NCBI RefSeq assembly: GCF_024979295.1
Contig: NZ_JANLCJ010000001.1
Span: 682,001 to 746,000, forward strand
Length of the DNA: 64,000 nt
Reading direction: 5' to 3'
Source: Herbiconiux daphne
GTDB taxonomy: Bacteria; Actinomycetota; Actinomycetes; Actinomycetales; Microbacteriaceae
The translations under genes were made by a program, and so were the position numbers. Position 1 is the first letter of the stretch, and each line of letters begins with the position of its first letter. The notes below the pieces were generated by a model. That model saw only the letters and a list, made by a program, of their open reading frames with translations. It searched no databases and was not told where the DNA came from. Positions 33,373 to 43,275 of the stretch are shown piece after piece.

Positions 33373-35427
33373 GTGACCAGCTACAGGGTGTCGATGGATA
33401 TCGGCGGAACCTTCACGGACATCGTGACGTTCAACGAGGCGACGGGGGAGTTCCGGGCGACGAAGGCGTCGACGACCCCTGGGCAACTCAGCACCGGCGT
33501 GCTGGGTGGGCTCGAATCGATGATCGACGACCTGGCCGAGATCGACTTCATCGTGCACGGCACCACGCAGGGCTTGAACGCCTTTCTGGAGCGGCGCGGA
33601 GTGCGCGTGCTCCTGCTCGCGACGGACGGGGTGCAGGACGTCTACCACATCGCCCGCGGGCCCCGGATGCGACTCTACGACGCCCAGTACCGCAAGCCGG
33701 AGCCGCTCGTCGAGCGCAAAGACGTGGTCGGCATCGCCGGCCGCTTCCAGTACGACGGCAGCGAACTCGTGCCGCTCGACGAGGCCGCCGTGCGCGAGGC
33801 CGCCGAGCGCGCGAAGCGCGAGGGGTACGGCGCCGTCGCCGTCGGCTACCTCTTCAGCTACCGCAATCCGAGCCACGAACTGCGCACGCGCGAGATTCTC
33901 CGCGAGGTGCTCGGCGACGACTTCACCGTCTCGCTCTCGCACGAGGCCGCCAAAGAGTGGCGCGAATACGAGCGCACCTCCTCGGCGGTGATCGAGGCGT
34001 ATACCGGCCCGGTCGTGCGCAGCTATCTCGTCGACCTCGAACAGAAGCTGACCGCCCGCGGTGTCGAGGCCCCCCTGCACATCATGCAGTCCTCCGGCGG
34101 AGTGCTCACCGCCAGATCGGCGAGAGAGCGGCCGCTGCAGACACTGCTCTCCGGTCCTGTCGGTGGCGCCGTCGGCGGCGAGGCCCTGACGAAGATCGTC
34201 GGCAACGACAACCTGATCGGTGTCGACATGGGCGGCACCTCGTTCGACGTCTCCCTCGTCGTGAACGGCGTGCCGGATGTCTCGACCGAGGCGACGCTCG
34301 AAGGCCTCCCGATGCTGATGAGCATCGTGAACATCCACACCATCGGCGCGGGCGGCGGCTCGGTCGCCTGGGTCGAGGCCGGCGGTCTGCGGGTCGGTCC
34401 GCGGTCGGCGGGCGCCCAGCCCGGCCCGGCCTGTTACGGCCGCGGCGGCACGGAACCCACGGTGACCGACGCGAACTTCGTGCTCGGCCGGGTCGACGCC
34501 GAGAACTTCGCCGGCGGCCAGATGCGCCTGGACCGTGACGCTGCGGTGAGCGCCCTCGAATCCGTCGGTGCGAAGCTCGGGTTCGGCGTCGTCGAGATGG
34601 CCGAGGGCATCTGCAACGTCGCGAACTCACAGATGGCCCAGGCCATCCGCACGATCACGATCTCGCGCGGCATCGAGCCCCGCGACTTCTCGCTCGTCGC
34701 CTTCGGCGGCGCAGGCCCGATGCACGCGGTCTTCCTCGCGAAGGAACTCGGCATCCGCGAGACCATCGTGCCGCGATTCCCCGGAGCCTTCTCCGCCTGG
34801 GGGATGCTGCAGGGCGACATCCGGCGCGACTTCACCGAGCCCTATTACTTCCTCGACGAAGACATCGACACGACCGACATGAGCCGCGTGCTGCGCGGTG
34901 TCGAGACCGAGGCCCTGGCCTCGCTGGAGAGCGAAGGGATCCCCGCCGCCGACCGCTCCGCCGAGCATGCGGTCGACGTGCGCTACCTCGGCCAGGAGTA
35001 CTTCTTGACCGTGCCGCTGGAGAGCGCGGATGAACCGATGGCCGAGCACTTCCTGGACGACCTGGGCGCCCGGTTCGCGAAAGCCTACGAAGCACGATAC
35101 GGGCACTCCACCCTGGGCGCCCCGATCGAGATCGTCACCCTGCGCACCCGGGTCGTCGGCCGGCTCGAGTCGGCGAACGCCTTCCTGATCGCCGCAGCGG
35201 AGGGCCCGGAGTTCGCCCACGAGATCCGCAAGGTCATCTTCGACGGGCAGGAGCTCGACACCGTCGTGACCGAGCGCGACGCGTTGCGGGCCGGACACGT
35301 CTTCACCGGCCCGGCGATCGTCATCGAGGCCACCGCCACCACCGTCGTGCCCCCGGGATTCTCGGTGGCGGTCGACGAGCACGGCACGCTCATCATCACC
35401 AATCTCGAACTCGGAATTGAGGCCTGA
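33373..35427 (+). CDS. hyuA: Hydantoinase/oxoprolinase A-type protein (HyuA)
   Basis: A 684-residue ATP-dependent ring-opening enzyme subunit of the HyuA/5-oxoprolinase family. The phosphate motif DIGGTFTD (residues 9-16) and adenosine-site segments (IGVDMGGTSFDVSLV, GAGGGSVAWVE, AFGGAGPMHA) are intact. GTG start six bases behind AGGAGG. It is followed after 2 bases by HyuB; the two form the A/B complex that hydrolyses 5-oxoproline, hydantoins or N-methylhydantoin with ATP. The exact substrate is not readable; gene symbol given by family. Confidence 0.92.
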   Translation: MTSYRVSMDIGGTFTDIVTFNEATGEFRATKASTTPGQLSTGVLGGLESMIDDLAEIDFIVHGTTQGLNAFLERRGVRVLLLATDGVQDVYHIARGPRMRLYDAQYRKPEPLVERKDVVGIAGRFQYDGSELVPLDEAAVREAAERAKREGYGAVAVGYLFSYRNPSHELRTREILREVLGDDFTVSLSHEAAKEWREYERTSSAVIEAYTGPVVRSYLVDLEQKLTARGVEAPLHIMQSSGGVLTARSARERPLQTLLSGPVGGAVGGEALTKIVGNDNLIGVDMGGTSFDVSLVVNGVPDVSTEATLEGLPMLMSIVNIHTIGAGGGSVAWVEAGGLRVGPRSAGAQPGPACYGRGGTEPTVTDANFVLGRVDAENFAGGQMRLDRDAAVSALESVGAKLGFGVVEMAEGICNVANSQMAQAIRTITISRGIEPRDFSLVAFGGAGPMHAVFLAKELGIRETIVPRFPGAFSAWGMLQGDIRRDFTEPYYFLDEDIDTTDMSRVLRGVETEALASLESEGIPAADRSAEHAVDVRYLGQEYFLTVPLESADEPMAEHFLDDLGARFAKAYEARYGHSTLGAPIEIVTLRTRVVGRLESANAFLIAAAEGPEFAHEIRKVIFDGQELDTVVTERDALRAGHVFTGPAIVIEATATTVVPPGFSVAVDEHGTLIITNLELGIEA

Positions 35428-35429
35428 AC

Positions 35430-37157
35430 ATGACGTCCACCACCGCCACCGCATCCCCGGTCACTGTCGACCCGGTCACTGTCGACCCTGTCACCGTCGA
35501 GATCCTGCGCAACGCCCTGACGAGCGCCGCGGAGGACATGAACGCCACCCTCATCCGCTCGGCGTACTCGATGATCATCTATGAGGGCGGCGACTGCGTC
35601 GTCGCCCTGCTCGACAAGCACCATCAGGTGCTCGGGCAGTCTGCCGGGCTTCCCCTCTTCCTCGGCAACATCGAGACCTGCTCCAAGGCGGTCGAGGAGA
35701 AGTACGGTCGCGACGTGTGGCGCGACGACGACGTCTGGATCCTGAACGACGCCTACATCGGCGGCACCCACCTCAACGACGTCACCATCTTCGCGCCCGT
35801 CTTCGTGGACGGGGTGCTCGTCGGTTTCTCGGCCACCCGCGCCCACTGGATGGACATGGGCGGAAAAGACGTCGGAGCCTCGATGGACTCCACCGACATC
35901 TTCCAGGAGGGCTTCCGGATGGGCCCGGTCAAGCTCATCTCCCAGGGGGTGGAGACGGATGTGGTCGAGCTGATCCAGACGAACACCCGCTTCCCCTACC
36001 AGACCGTCGGTGACATGCACGCGATGATCGCGGCCCTGCGGATGGGATCCATCCGGATGCAGGAGCTCGTGCGCAAGTACGGCCTCGACGTGATCGAGGC
36101 CGCGCGGGACGAGATCTTCCGTCAGACCGAAGAGCTCGAGCTCGAGCGCGTGCGGGAGATCCCCGACGGCGTGTACTCGGCCGAGGGCTACCTCGACAAC
36201 GACGGCATCACGCTCGACGTGCCCATCCCGATCAAACTCACGGTCACGGTCTCGGGCAACCAGATCGAGTTCGACGTCACGGAATCGGCCGACCAGACCC
36301 AAGGCCCTGTGAACTGCGGCGTCGCGCAGGCCATCTCGGCGTTGCGCGTCGGGTACAAGATCCTGGTGAGCCCTGAGACGAACTCCAACGGGGGATCCTT
36401 CCGGCCGCTGACGGTGAAGGTGCGCGAGGGCTCCGTGCTCGGTGCGGTCGCCCCCGCGGCCTGTCAGTGGTACTTCTCCCATCTGGGCATGCTGATCGAC
36501 ATGGTCTCGCGCGCGCTGGCCCCTGCTCTGCCCAACCGGGTCGCCGCCGCGAGCCACGGGGATTCGATGATCATCACCAGCGCCGGGTTCGATCCGCGGG
36601 TCGGTCGCAACTGGGTGTCGATGGAGGCCACCCTCGGCGGTTGGGGAGCATGGGAGGGAGCGGACGGCGAGTCGGCCCTGATCAACAACGTCAACGGCTC
36701 GCTCCAGGACTTCCCGATCGAGATGGTCGAGACGAAGTGGCCGTTCCGGATCCGCGAGTACTCGATCCGCCCCGACTCGGGTGGGGCCGGTCGTTGGCGC
36801 GGTGGCAACGGTGTGATCCGCGAGTACGAGTTCCTCGCCGACGGCGTGTTCGGCCTCTGGTTCGAACGCTCCATGACGCCGGCCTGGGGCTTGTTCGGCG
36901 GAGATGACGCCGTAGGCCCGGAGGTGGTCATCGATCCCGGGACGCCTGAGGAGTTCCGCACGCTCAAGGTCAATGCCCGGCCGGCGGCGAAGGGCACGAT
37001 CATCCGCTTGGCCGTCGGCGGCGGAGGCGGTTACGGAAACCCCGAGGAGCGCGATCTCGAGGCCGTGCGTTACGACGTGGAGAACGGGTTCGTCTCCGCC
37101 GAGCAGGCGCAGTCGGACTATGGCTACACCCACGACGTCCTGAAGTCGACACCCTGA
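35430..37157 (+). CDS. hyuB: Hydantoinase/oxoprolinase B-type protein (HyuB)
   Basis: A 575-residue partner of HyuA. The family opening DPVTVEILRNALTSAAEDMNATLIRSAYSMIIYEGGDCVVALL and DDDVWILNDAYIGGTHLNDVTIFAPVF (metal ligands), and the end RPAAKGTIIRLAVGGGGGYGNPEERD are characteristic. A ninefold TCACTGTCGACCCGG-like stutter precedes residue 20: the N-terminus repeats VTVDP three times. ATG two bases after the hyuA stop. Works with HyuA; substrate unresolved. Confidence 0.92.
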   Translation: MTSTTATASPVTVDPVTVDPVTVEILRNALTSAAEDMNATLIRSAYSMIIYEGGDCVVALLDKHHQVLGQSAGLPLFLGNIETCSKAVEEKYGRDVWRDDDVWILNDAYIGGTHLNDVTIFAPVFVDGVLVGFSATRAHWMDMGGKDVGASMDSTDIFQEGFRMGPVKLISQGVETDVVELIQTNTRFPYQTVGDMHAMIAALRMGSIRMQELVRKYGLDVIEAARDEIFRQTEELELERVREIPDGVYSAEGYLDNDGITLDVPIPIKLTVTVSGNQIEFDVTESADQTQGPVNCGVAQAISALRVGYKILVSPETNSNGGSFRPLTVKVREGSVLGAVAPAACQWYFSHLGMLIDMVSRALAPALPNRVAAASHGDSMIITSAGFDPRVGRNWVSMEATLGGWGAWEGADGESALINNVNGSLQDFPIEMVETKWPFRIREYSIRPDSGGAGRWRGGNGVIREYEFLADGVFGLWFERSMTPAWGLFGGDDAVGPEVVIDPGTPEEFRTLKVNARPAAKGTIIRLAVGGGGGYGNPEERDLEAVRYDVENGFVSAEQAQSDYGYTHDVLKSTP

Positions 37158-37231
37158 AGCCCACCCCTGAAGTCCACCCCGCAACACATCCCGCCCCATC
37201 ACGACACACACACTAGGAAGCGATATCTGCC

Positions 37232-38236
37232 ATGAAGACGAAATACTTCGCAGTCCCCGGCCTGGCCCTGGCCACGGTCGCCCTCCTGGCCGGCTGCGCC
37301 GGGTCAGGCCCCGAGCCCTCCGCTGACAGTGCAGACGACGAGCAGCTGAGCATCGGCTTCTTCGGTTTCGCCGCCGCCAACTCCTTCGCTCAGGGCGTCT
37401 ACGACGGCGTCGAGGCGAAGGCCGAGGAGTTGGGCGCGACCTCGGAGTTCGTCGATTCGAACTTCGACGGCCAGCTCCAGGCCCAGCAGGTGACGGATGC
37501 CGTGACCTCCGGCCAGTACGACATCATCATCATCCAGGCCAACGACAACCTCGTCGTGCAGCGCCCCCTCGAAGAGGCGATCGCGGCCGGCATCACGGTC
37601 GTCACGGAGTTCACGGCCGTCGGCCCCGACTTCGAGACTGTCGAGCCGCAGATCGACGGTGCGATCTCCGTCGTCGATCCCGCCGTGGTCAACGGTGAGA
37701 AGCTCGGCGAGATGGGCCTGCTCGCCTGCGAGGAGGCGAAGGCCGACCCGTGTCAGGTGGGGTACATGGAGGGCTTCCGAGCCCTCCCGCTGGACAATGC
37801 CCGCACCCAGGCCGTCGTCGACACGCTCACCGCAGGTGGCGCCGAGGTCGTGGCGCAGGTCGAGGGCGGGTACACGGCGGATGCCGGCCAGGCCGCCTTC
37901 CAGGACATCATCACCGCCAACCCGGATGTCGACGTCGTGATCGGTTCGTCGCAGGCGGTCGGTGGCGCTCGGCTTGCCGCGGGAGCGGACAGCCCGGTGC
38001 TGTTCATCGGCAACGGTTCCTCGCGTCAGGCCATCGAGGCGGTGCGAAGCGGTGACTGGTTCGCCACCTATACGCTCGATCTCTACCTCAACGGCGAGAC
38101 GGCTGCGGAACTGGGCATCAAGAAGCACCAGGGTGAAGACGTCGAGGTGGCCATCTCCGAGGCTGATCTGACCCCCAGCAAGGGGATCGGCACCGCGGAG
38201 AACCTCGAGGGCTTCGAAGCCACCTACGACGACTGA
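37232..38236 (+). CDS. ABC transporter substrate-binding lipoprotein (Rbs type)
   Basis: A 334-residue periplasmic-binding-like protein anchored as a lipoprotein (signal ends LLAGC, Cys22). The type I fold of ribose/autoinducer-2 binding proteins is visible (LSIGFFGFAAANSFAQGVYDGVEAKAEELG..., IIIQANDNLVVQRPLEEAIAAGI, DVDVVIGSSQAVGGARLAAG). It precedes the ATPase and permease of the same system. In this operon the ligand is probably the hydantoin-like substrate and not a sugar; this is inference from context. Confidence 0.93.
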   Translation: MKTKYFAVPGLALATVALLAGCAGSGPEPSADSADDEQLSIGFFGFAAANSFAQGVYDGVEAKAEELGATSEFVDSNFDGQLQAQQVTDAVTSGQYDIIIIQANDNLVVQRPLEEAIAAGITVVTEFTAVGPDFETVEPQIDGAISVVDPAVVNGEKLGEMGLLACEEAKADPCQVGYMEGFRALPLDNARTQAVVDTLTAGGAEVVAQVEGGYTADAGQAAFQDIITANPDVDVVIGSSQAVGGARLAAGADSPVLFIGNGSSRQAIEAVRSGDWFATYTLDLYLNGETAAELGIKKHQGEDVEVAISEADLTPSKGIGTAENLEGFEATYDD

Positions 38237-38249
38237 TCGTCTCGGCGTC

Positions 38250-38289
38250 TCCCTCCGGTGGACCGCGAAGGCGGGTTCCACCGGAGGGA
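38250..38289 (+). promoter_or_regulatory. Intergenic hairpin after the binding-protein gene
   Basis: Perfect 13-base inverted repeat: TCCCTCCGGTGGA (38250-38262) and TCCACCGGAGGGA (38277-38289), 14-base loop, located 13 bases after the binding-protein stop and before the ATPase ribosome site. There is no U-run, so full termination is less likely; such hairpins typically protect the 5' transcript and keep the binding protein more abundant than the membrane components. Confidence 0.7.
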
Positions 38290-38326
38290 ACGTTCGTTCC
38301 GCCACGGATCACGAAAGGGAACATCG

Positions 38327-39829
38327 ATGGGAAAGCCCACGACGCTCACCAGCACCCCGGTGCTCGCGCTCGACGGGGTCGGCAAGTCGTACAACGGCAT
38401 ATCGGTGCTGCGCGGGATCTCGTTCGAGATCGCCCCGGGCGAGATCCACGGCCTCCTCGGCGAGAACGGGGCCGGCAAGTCGACCTTGCTCAAGATCCTG
38501 GGCGGCGCGATCACGGCCGACGCGGGAGCCGTGCTCTTCGACAGCGTGCCGACACGGCTCTCCAGCCCGCGGGACTCGATCGCCCATGGCGTCTCGTTGA
38601 TCTCGCAGGAACTCGCGCTCGTGCCGCAGCGCACCGTGCTCGAGAACGTCTTCTTGGGCGGCTGGGCGAACGCGGCCGGATTCGCGACACCGGCCGCCGA
38701 CCGGCGCCGCTTCGACGAACTCTGCGCCGAGGTCGGGTTCGATCTCGATCCGCACGCGCTGGTCGCCTCGCTGCCGCTCGGGAAGGCACAGCAGGTCGAG
38801 ATCCTGAAGGCACTCGCTCGCGGCTCGCGCGTGCTGTGCCTCGACGAACCCACCGCCGCCTTGGCGGAGGCCGAGACCGAGCATCTTCTGGAGGTGCTGC
38901 GCACTCTCGCGGCCCGGGGCACGACGATCGTGATCGTGTCGCATTTCCTCGACGAGGTGCTCGGCATTGCCGACCGCATCACCGTGCTCCGCGACGGAGC
39001 CCAGATCGCCACTGAGGACGCATCCGCGCACACCAGCGACTCGCTCGTGCGGCTGATGGTGGGTCGTGAGGTCGCCGCTCTGTCGCGGACTCCGGCCCCT
39101 CTCCCGGATTCCGCCCCGGTGGTGCTCAAGGCGGAGGGGCTCACCAACGACCGCATCCTCGACGTCAGCCTGGAGGTGCGCCGGGGCGAGATCCTCGGTC
39201 TGGCCGGTCTGGTCGGCAGCGGCCGATCCGAGACGCTCCGGGCGCTCTTCGGTGCCGATCGCATCACCGCGGGCCGCGTGTCGGTCTCGGGGGTTCCGGT
39301 GCGCCGGGCGACGATCCGCCGGATGATCGACCGCGGCCTCGCCCTGGTGCCGGAATCGCGCAAAGACGAGGGGCTGGTGCTGCGCCGGACCACGGCCGAG
39401 AACATCGCCCTGCCCTCACTAGGCGGACGCCAGATCGGCGGCATCGTGCGCCAGGGTGCCGAGGCGTCGGCGGTCGACCGCGTCGTCGCGATGGTCGACG
39501 TGCGTGGCAGCGTGCGACACGTGCCGGTCGGAGCGCTGTCAGGCGGAAATCAGCAGAAGGCGCTCTTCGGCAAGTGGCTTGTCACACCGCCGGAGGTCTT
39601 CCTCATCGACGAACCCACACGAGGCGTCGACATCGGCGCCAAGGTCAATATCCACAACCTGATCCTCGACCTCGCCGCGGCCGGCACCGCCGTGATCGTG
39701 GTCAGTTCCGAGCTCGAGGAGGTGATGGCCCTGTCGCACCGGATCCTCGTGCTGCGTGCGGGACGGGTCGTCGCCGAGTTCCCCAGCCCCGCTGACCGCG
39801 AGGACATCATGTCCGCCGCCTTCCTCTAG
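38327..39829 (+). CDS. Sugar-type ABC transporter ATP-binding protein (two ABC domains)
   Basis: A 500-residue RbsA/MglA-type double ATPase. Domain 1: Walker A GENGAGKST, Walker B LCLDEPTAALAEAE, with a degenerate signature LPLGKAQQ. Domain 2: GLVGSGRSE as degenerate Walker A, signature LSGGNQQKALFGKW and FLIDEPTRGVD. ATG follows AAAGGGAACATCG; an earlier ATG at 38258 lies inside the hairpin region. Energises import with the following permease. Confidence 0.94.
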   Translation: MGKPTTLTSTPVLALDGVGKSYNGISVLRGISFEIAPGEIHGLLGENGAGKSTLLKILGGAITADAGAVLFDSVPTRLSSPRDSIAHGVSLISQELALVPQRTVLENVFLGGWANAAGFATPAADRRRFDELCAEVGFDLDPHALVASLPLGKAQQVEILKALARGSRVLCLDEPTAALAEAETEHLLEVLRTLAARGTTIVIVSHFLDEVLGIADRITVLRDGAQIATEDASAHTSDSLVRLMVGREVAALSRTPAPLPDSAPVVLKAEGLTNDRILDVSLEVRRGEILGLAGLVGSGRSETLRALFGADRITAGRVSVSGVPVRRATIRRMIDRGLALVPESRKDEGLVLRRTTAENIALPSLGGRQIGGIVRQGAEASAVDRVVAMVDVRGSVRHVPVGALSGGNQQKALFGKWLVTPPEVFLIDEPTRGVDIGAKVNIHNLILDLAAAGTAVIVVSSELEEVMALSHRILVLRAGRVVAEFPSPADREDIMSAAFL

Positions 39830-39841
39830 GAGATGACAACC

Positions 39842-40822
39842 ATGACAACAGACTCCGCAACGCCCCCGCGCCGGCGCCGCGTCGACTTCAAGGACTTCGG
39901 CATCCTGGGCGGCCTCCTCGCGATCGTCGTCTACCTGAGCCTTTCGACGACCACCTTCCTCACCAGTCAGAACATCGTGAACCTGCTCGATCAGGCCGTG
40001 GTGATCGGCCTTCTCGCCGTGGGTGCGACGCTGTGCATCGTCTCGGGAGTGTTCGACCTCTCCTCGTCGGCCACGCTCGCCGTCTCGGCGATCGCCGGGG
40101 TCTTCCTCACCACCCAGTTCGGTGTCGTCGTCGGGTTCATCCTGGCGCTCGCCGTCGGGGCGATCCTGGGCACGATCACGGGAACCATGATCGTCATCAC
40201 CCGGGTGAACTCGTTCATCGGCTCGCTGGCCATCAGCATCATCTACCGTGGTGTCGCCATCGTGCTGACCGGTGGGGCGATCCTGTCCGTCACGAGCGAC
40301 CAGCTCGACGCCTTCAGGGTCTGGGCCCTCCCGGTGCTCGACGGGGTGTCGGGCGGAACGATCCTGTTCGCGGTCACGGCGGTGGTGCTCGGCCTGGTGC
40401 TCTGGGGAACGACCTTCGGTCGCCGGGTCTACGCCGTCGGCGGCAATGAGGAAGCGGCGCGGCTGAGCGGTGTGCGCACCCCGTTGATCCACATCTCGGT
40501 GTTCGCGATCAACGGCGTCTGCGCCGCGGCGGCCGGTATGGTGCTCGCCTCCCGAGCCGGCTCCGCCCAGCCCTCGATGGGCATCGGCATGGAGCTCACG
40601 GCGATCGCGGCCGTCGTCATCGGTGGCACGAGTATCCTCGGTGGCGCCGGGGCGGTCTGGCGCACGGTCGTGGGGGTCATCATCCTCACTGTGATCGGCA
40701 ACGGGTTCAATCTGCTGCGCTGGGACACCACCTACCAGCAGGTCGTCACCGGTGTGCTGATCCTGGTCGCGGTGGCGGCCGACTCCTGGCTCTCCCGTCG
40801 GTCGAGGCGCTCACGCGGGTGA
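39842..40822 (+). CDS. ABC transporter permease (RbsC type)
   Basis: A 326-residue permease with about ten membrane segments; family stretch LLDQAVVIGLLAVGATLCIVSGVFDLSSSATLAVSAI and TVVGVIILTVIGNGFNLL near the end. The AGGAG ribosome site overlaps the ATPase stop codon; ATG at 39833 is too close to it, so I take ATG 39842. Homodimeric channel of the Rbs-type importer encoded just upstream. Confidence 0.94.
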   Translation: MTTDSATPPRRRRVDFKDFGILGGLLAIVVYLSLSTTTFLTSQNIVNLLDQAVVIGLLAVGATLCIVSGVFDLSSSATLAVSAIAGVFLTTQFGVVVGFILALAVGAILGTITGTMIVITRVNSFIGSLAISIIYRGVAIVLTGGAILSVTSDQLDAFRVWALPVLDGVSGGTILFAVTAVVLGLVLWGTTFGRRVYAVGGNEEAARLSGVRTPLIHISVFAINGVCAAAAGMVLASRAGSAQPSMGIGMELTAIAAVVIGGTSILGGAGAVWRTVVGVIILTVIGNGFNLLRWDTTYQQVVTGVLILVAVAADSWLSRRSRRSRG

Positions 40823-40885
40823 CGGTGCCGAGCGAGCGACAATAGAGCACCACCCAACGACCCGACGGCGGCCCGGAAGGATGAC

Positions 40886-42190
40886 ATGCGAATCGGCGTG
40901 CGCGTGACTCGCGACGAGGTCTCCGCCGTCGCCGCGCATGCAGACGGCCGGTTCAGTCGCGCGCGGAGCGCCGCGAGCGGCAGCCGAACCCGTGTCGTGG
41001 CCGACACGCTGGCGCTGCTCGCCGGTGACGGTTCGGAGTCCGTTTCGGCAGTGGTCTTCGAGGTCAGCGGCGCACTCGACCGAGAAGTGGACGCTTCGGT
41101 TGTCTCCGTCCTGATCGAGCCGAGGCGGCCGAGGGAACCGCGTCGCCATCTCTGGCCGGCCGAGGGCATCCCCGTCGAGATCGCCCACGTCAGCGGGGGG
41201 CACAACGCTCTCGGGCATGAGCTCGTGCCGCTGGGCGAGGATGAGTTGTCGCGCTTGTCGGCGGGAATGCACGCCGGATCGCACCTCGTCGTGTCGGCTG
41301 CGGGCGCGGCGGTCAACCCCGAGCACGAGCACCGCGCGGCCGAGCTGCTCCGTTCCGCGGTGGCAGTGGGCAGCATCACCGAGTCGAGCACGTTCTACAG
41401 CGACAGCCTCCTCGTGCGCGAATTCACGGCCGTGCTGAACGCGGTGCTGCTCGCGGGTGCGGAACAGCTCGCAGCGAGCCTCGCGGATGCCGTCAGCCAG
41501 GGCCTCGGCGAAGGTGTGCGGGCCTTCGTCGCCACGAACGAGGGCGGTTGCACACCGCTGTCGCGACTCGCCATCACGCCGGTGCACTCGATCTGCGCCG
41601 ATCTCGCGGCCGAGATGCTGGGTGCCGCCGAACTCGCCCGTCGACCCGACGCGCGGATCATCGTCGCCCGGCCAGGGGCCGTCAGGATCGGCGAGTTCGT
41701 CGATGGCCTGCCCTCGGTGGTCAGCCGGGCCGTGCTCCGCGGCGGCATCTCGCTCGCCTCGAGCGTGGCCCATGTCGTTCCCCTCACCGACCTTCTCCTC
41801 TCCGGTTCGGCGGAGCCCCCGGTGACGGTTCTGGTGCAGGGGGCGGAGCGCGAGCTCGAATCCTTCGGCATCGCACCGACACTGGTCACCGACGACGACC
41901 TGGTCGCGGTCGGCGCCGCCGTCGCGCCGGTGTCGTACTGGCACAATCGCGTGGCCAGGGTGGTCGGGGCCGACGACATCGAGCGGGTGCTCGCGGAGGG
42001 CGAAGCGATCGCCAGGGCCAATCTCGTGTCGTGGGGTGCGCATCCGGCAGCCGTGCGCATCACGGAGTCCCGCGTGCTCGCCACGACCTACGGCGAGGCG
42101 CAGATGATCCGCGTGCGCGTGCGCGGAATGGCTGCCACCGACGCATCCGGCTTTCCCTCCGGCGCCCGCCTCGAGGAGCGCCGAGCATGA
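40886..42190 (+). CDS. HyuA-like (hydantoinase/oxoprolinase N-terminal-related) protein lacking the ATP motif
   Basis: A 434-residue protein resembling the shorter HyuA relatives that accompany DUF917 proteins: IPVEIAHVSGGHNALGHELVPLGEDEL, EFTAVLNAVLLAGAEQLAASLADAV and CTPLSRLAITPVHSICADLAAEMLGAAELA follow the HyuA layout, but the N-terminal DxGGTxTD phosphate motif is missing (MRIGVRVTRDEVSAVAAHADG). It overlaps the next gene by four bases (ATGA), so it is probably a partner of the DUF917 protein. No known activity is assigned. Confidence 0.7.
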   Translation: MRIGVRVTRDEVSAVAAHADGRFSRARSAASGSRTRVVADTLALLAGDGSESVSAVVFEVSGALDREVDASVVSVLIEPRRPREPRRHLWPAEGIPVEIAHVSGGHNALGHELVPLGEDELSRLSAGMHAGSHLVVSAAGAAVNPEHEHRAAELLRSAVAVGSITESSTFYSDSLLVREFTAVLNAVLLAGAEQLAASLADAVSQGLGEGVRAFVATNEGGCTPLSRLAITPVHSICADLAAEMLGAAELARRPDARIIVARPGAVRIGEFVDGLPSVVSRAVLRGGISLASSVAHVVPLTDLLLSGSAEPPVTVLVQGAERELESFGIAPTLVTDDDLVAVGAAVAPVSYWHNRVARVVGADDIERVLAEGEAIARANLVSWGAHPAAVRITESRVLATTYGEAQMIRVRVRGMAATDASGFPSGARLEERRA

Positions 42191-43275
42191 TCCGCCGTCT
42201 GAACGCGGCCGATGTGGGCCACCTGTGCACGGGGGCGATGTTCGTGGCGTGCACCATCGATCACGAGAGCTCGAAGCAGTACCGCGACATGACCCTTGCG
42301 CTGATCGAGCTGAAGGGCGGTGGTCCGGTTCTCGCCCCGGTGGGCAGCCTGGACCCTGCGGCGATGACGACCTCGATCGGCTTCGTGAACCAGGGCCTGA
42401 TGTTCTCGGAGATGATTCCCGTCGGCGACGAGTTCGAGACGGCGATCGCGCTGCTTCAGGAGCGCCTCGGGGTTCCCCTCCAGGGCGTTTTTCCCCTCGC
42501 GGCAGCGAGTGTGAATGCGATGGTTGCGGTGAGCGTGGCCTTGCGGACAGGGCTCCCGCTGGTGGACGCCGACCCGATGGGCCGGGTTTTCCCGCTGGTC
42601 AGCCAGACAACGCTCGCCCTGGCCGGGCTGAGCGCCGGGCCGATCGCGCTCACCGGGCCCACGGGGGAGACGGCCGTCGTCGACGTCTTCGCCCCCGCCC
42701 GCGCGGAACGGATCGTGCGCGCGCTGGCCTCGGAGCTCGGTGGCTGGGCTGCCACGGCCTCCTATCCGGTGACAGCAGCGCAGCTCGGCGCGCACGGAGT
42801 GGTGGGCAGTATCACCCGATTGATCGAGATCGGGCAGATCCTCGACTCCTCATTGCACACCCAGCAGAAGTACGTGCGGTTGACCTCGCTGCTGGGCATT
42901 CGCAAGGTGATCCGCGCGCGCGTGACCGATGTCGAAGGACTCTCCCGGCCGTCGGTCCCCGGTCTTCCCGACCGACCCTCCAGCGCCACTCTCGTCGACG
43001 AGGCGCAGGGTCGCATCGTGCGGCTCGAGATCCAGAACGAGATCCTCATGATGATCGTCGACGGCGCCATCCAGGCGGTCATGCCCGATGTGATCACGAT
43101 GGTGCGGCCAGAAGACGCGAGTGTCGCCGGCCTCGACGACCTGTGGGTGGGCAACAAGCTCGACCTGATCACCTTCCCGGCGGCGGCGCAGTGGTACACC
43201 GCCGCCGGCCGGGCCCTGGTCGAACCGATGGCCATGAACGTGGTCGGCCCCGCGAGAGGTGGGAGGGCGCGATGA
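42187..43275 (+). CDS. DUF917 (S-methyl-thiohydantoin desulfurase-like) protein
   Basis: A 362-residue DUF917 protein. The family opening MIRRLNAADVGHLCTGAMFVACTI and GPVLAPVGSLDPAAMTTSIGFVNQG, the middle LGGWAATASYPVTAAQLGAHGVVGSITRLIEIG and the end VWVGNKLDL...VVGP match. Family members are named for desulfuration of S-methyl-thiohydantoins. In this operon it stands between a HyuA-like protein and PucR; ATGA overlaps join both neighbours. The thiohydantoin link is a family-level inference. Confidence 0.85.
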   Translation: MIRRLNAADVGHLCTGAMFVACTIDHESSKQYRDMTLALIELKGGGPVLAPVGSLDPAAMTTSIGFVNQGLMFSEMIPVGDEFETAIALLQERLGVPLQGVFPLAAASVNAMVAVSVALRTGLPLVDADPMGRVFPLVSQTTLALAGLSAGPIALTGPTGETAVVDVFAPARAERIVRALASELGGWAATASYPVTAAQLGAHGVVGSITRLIEIGQILDSSLHTQQKYVRLTSLLGIRKVIRARVTDVEGLSRPSVPGLPDRPSSATLVDEAQGRIVRLEIQNEILMMIVDGAIQAVMPDVITMVRPEDASVAGLDDLWVGNKLDLITFPAAAQWYTAAGRALVEPMAMNVVGPARGGRAR

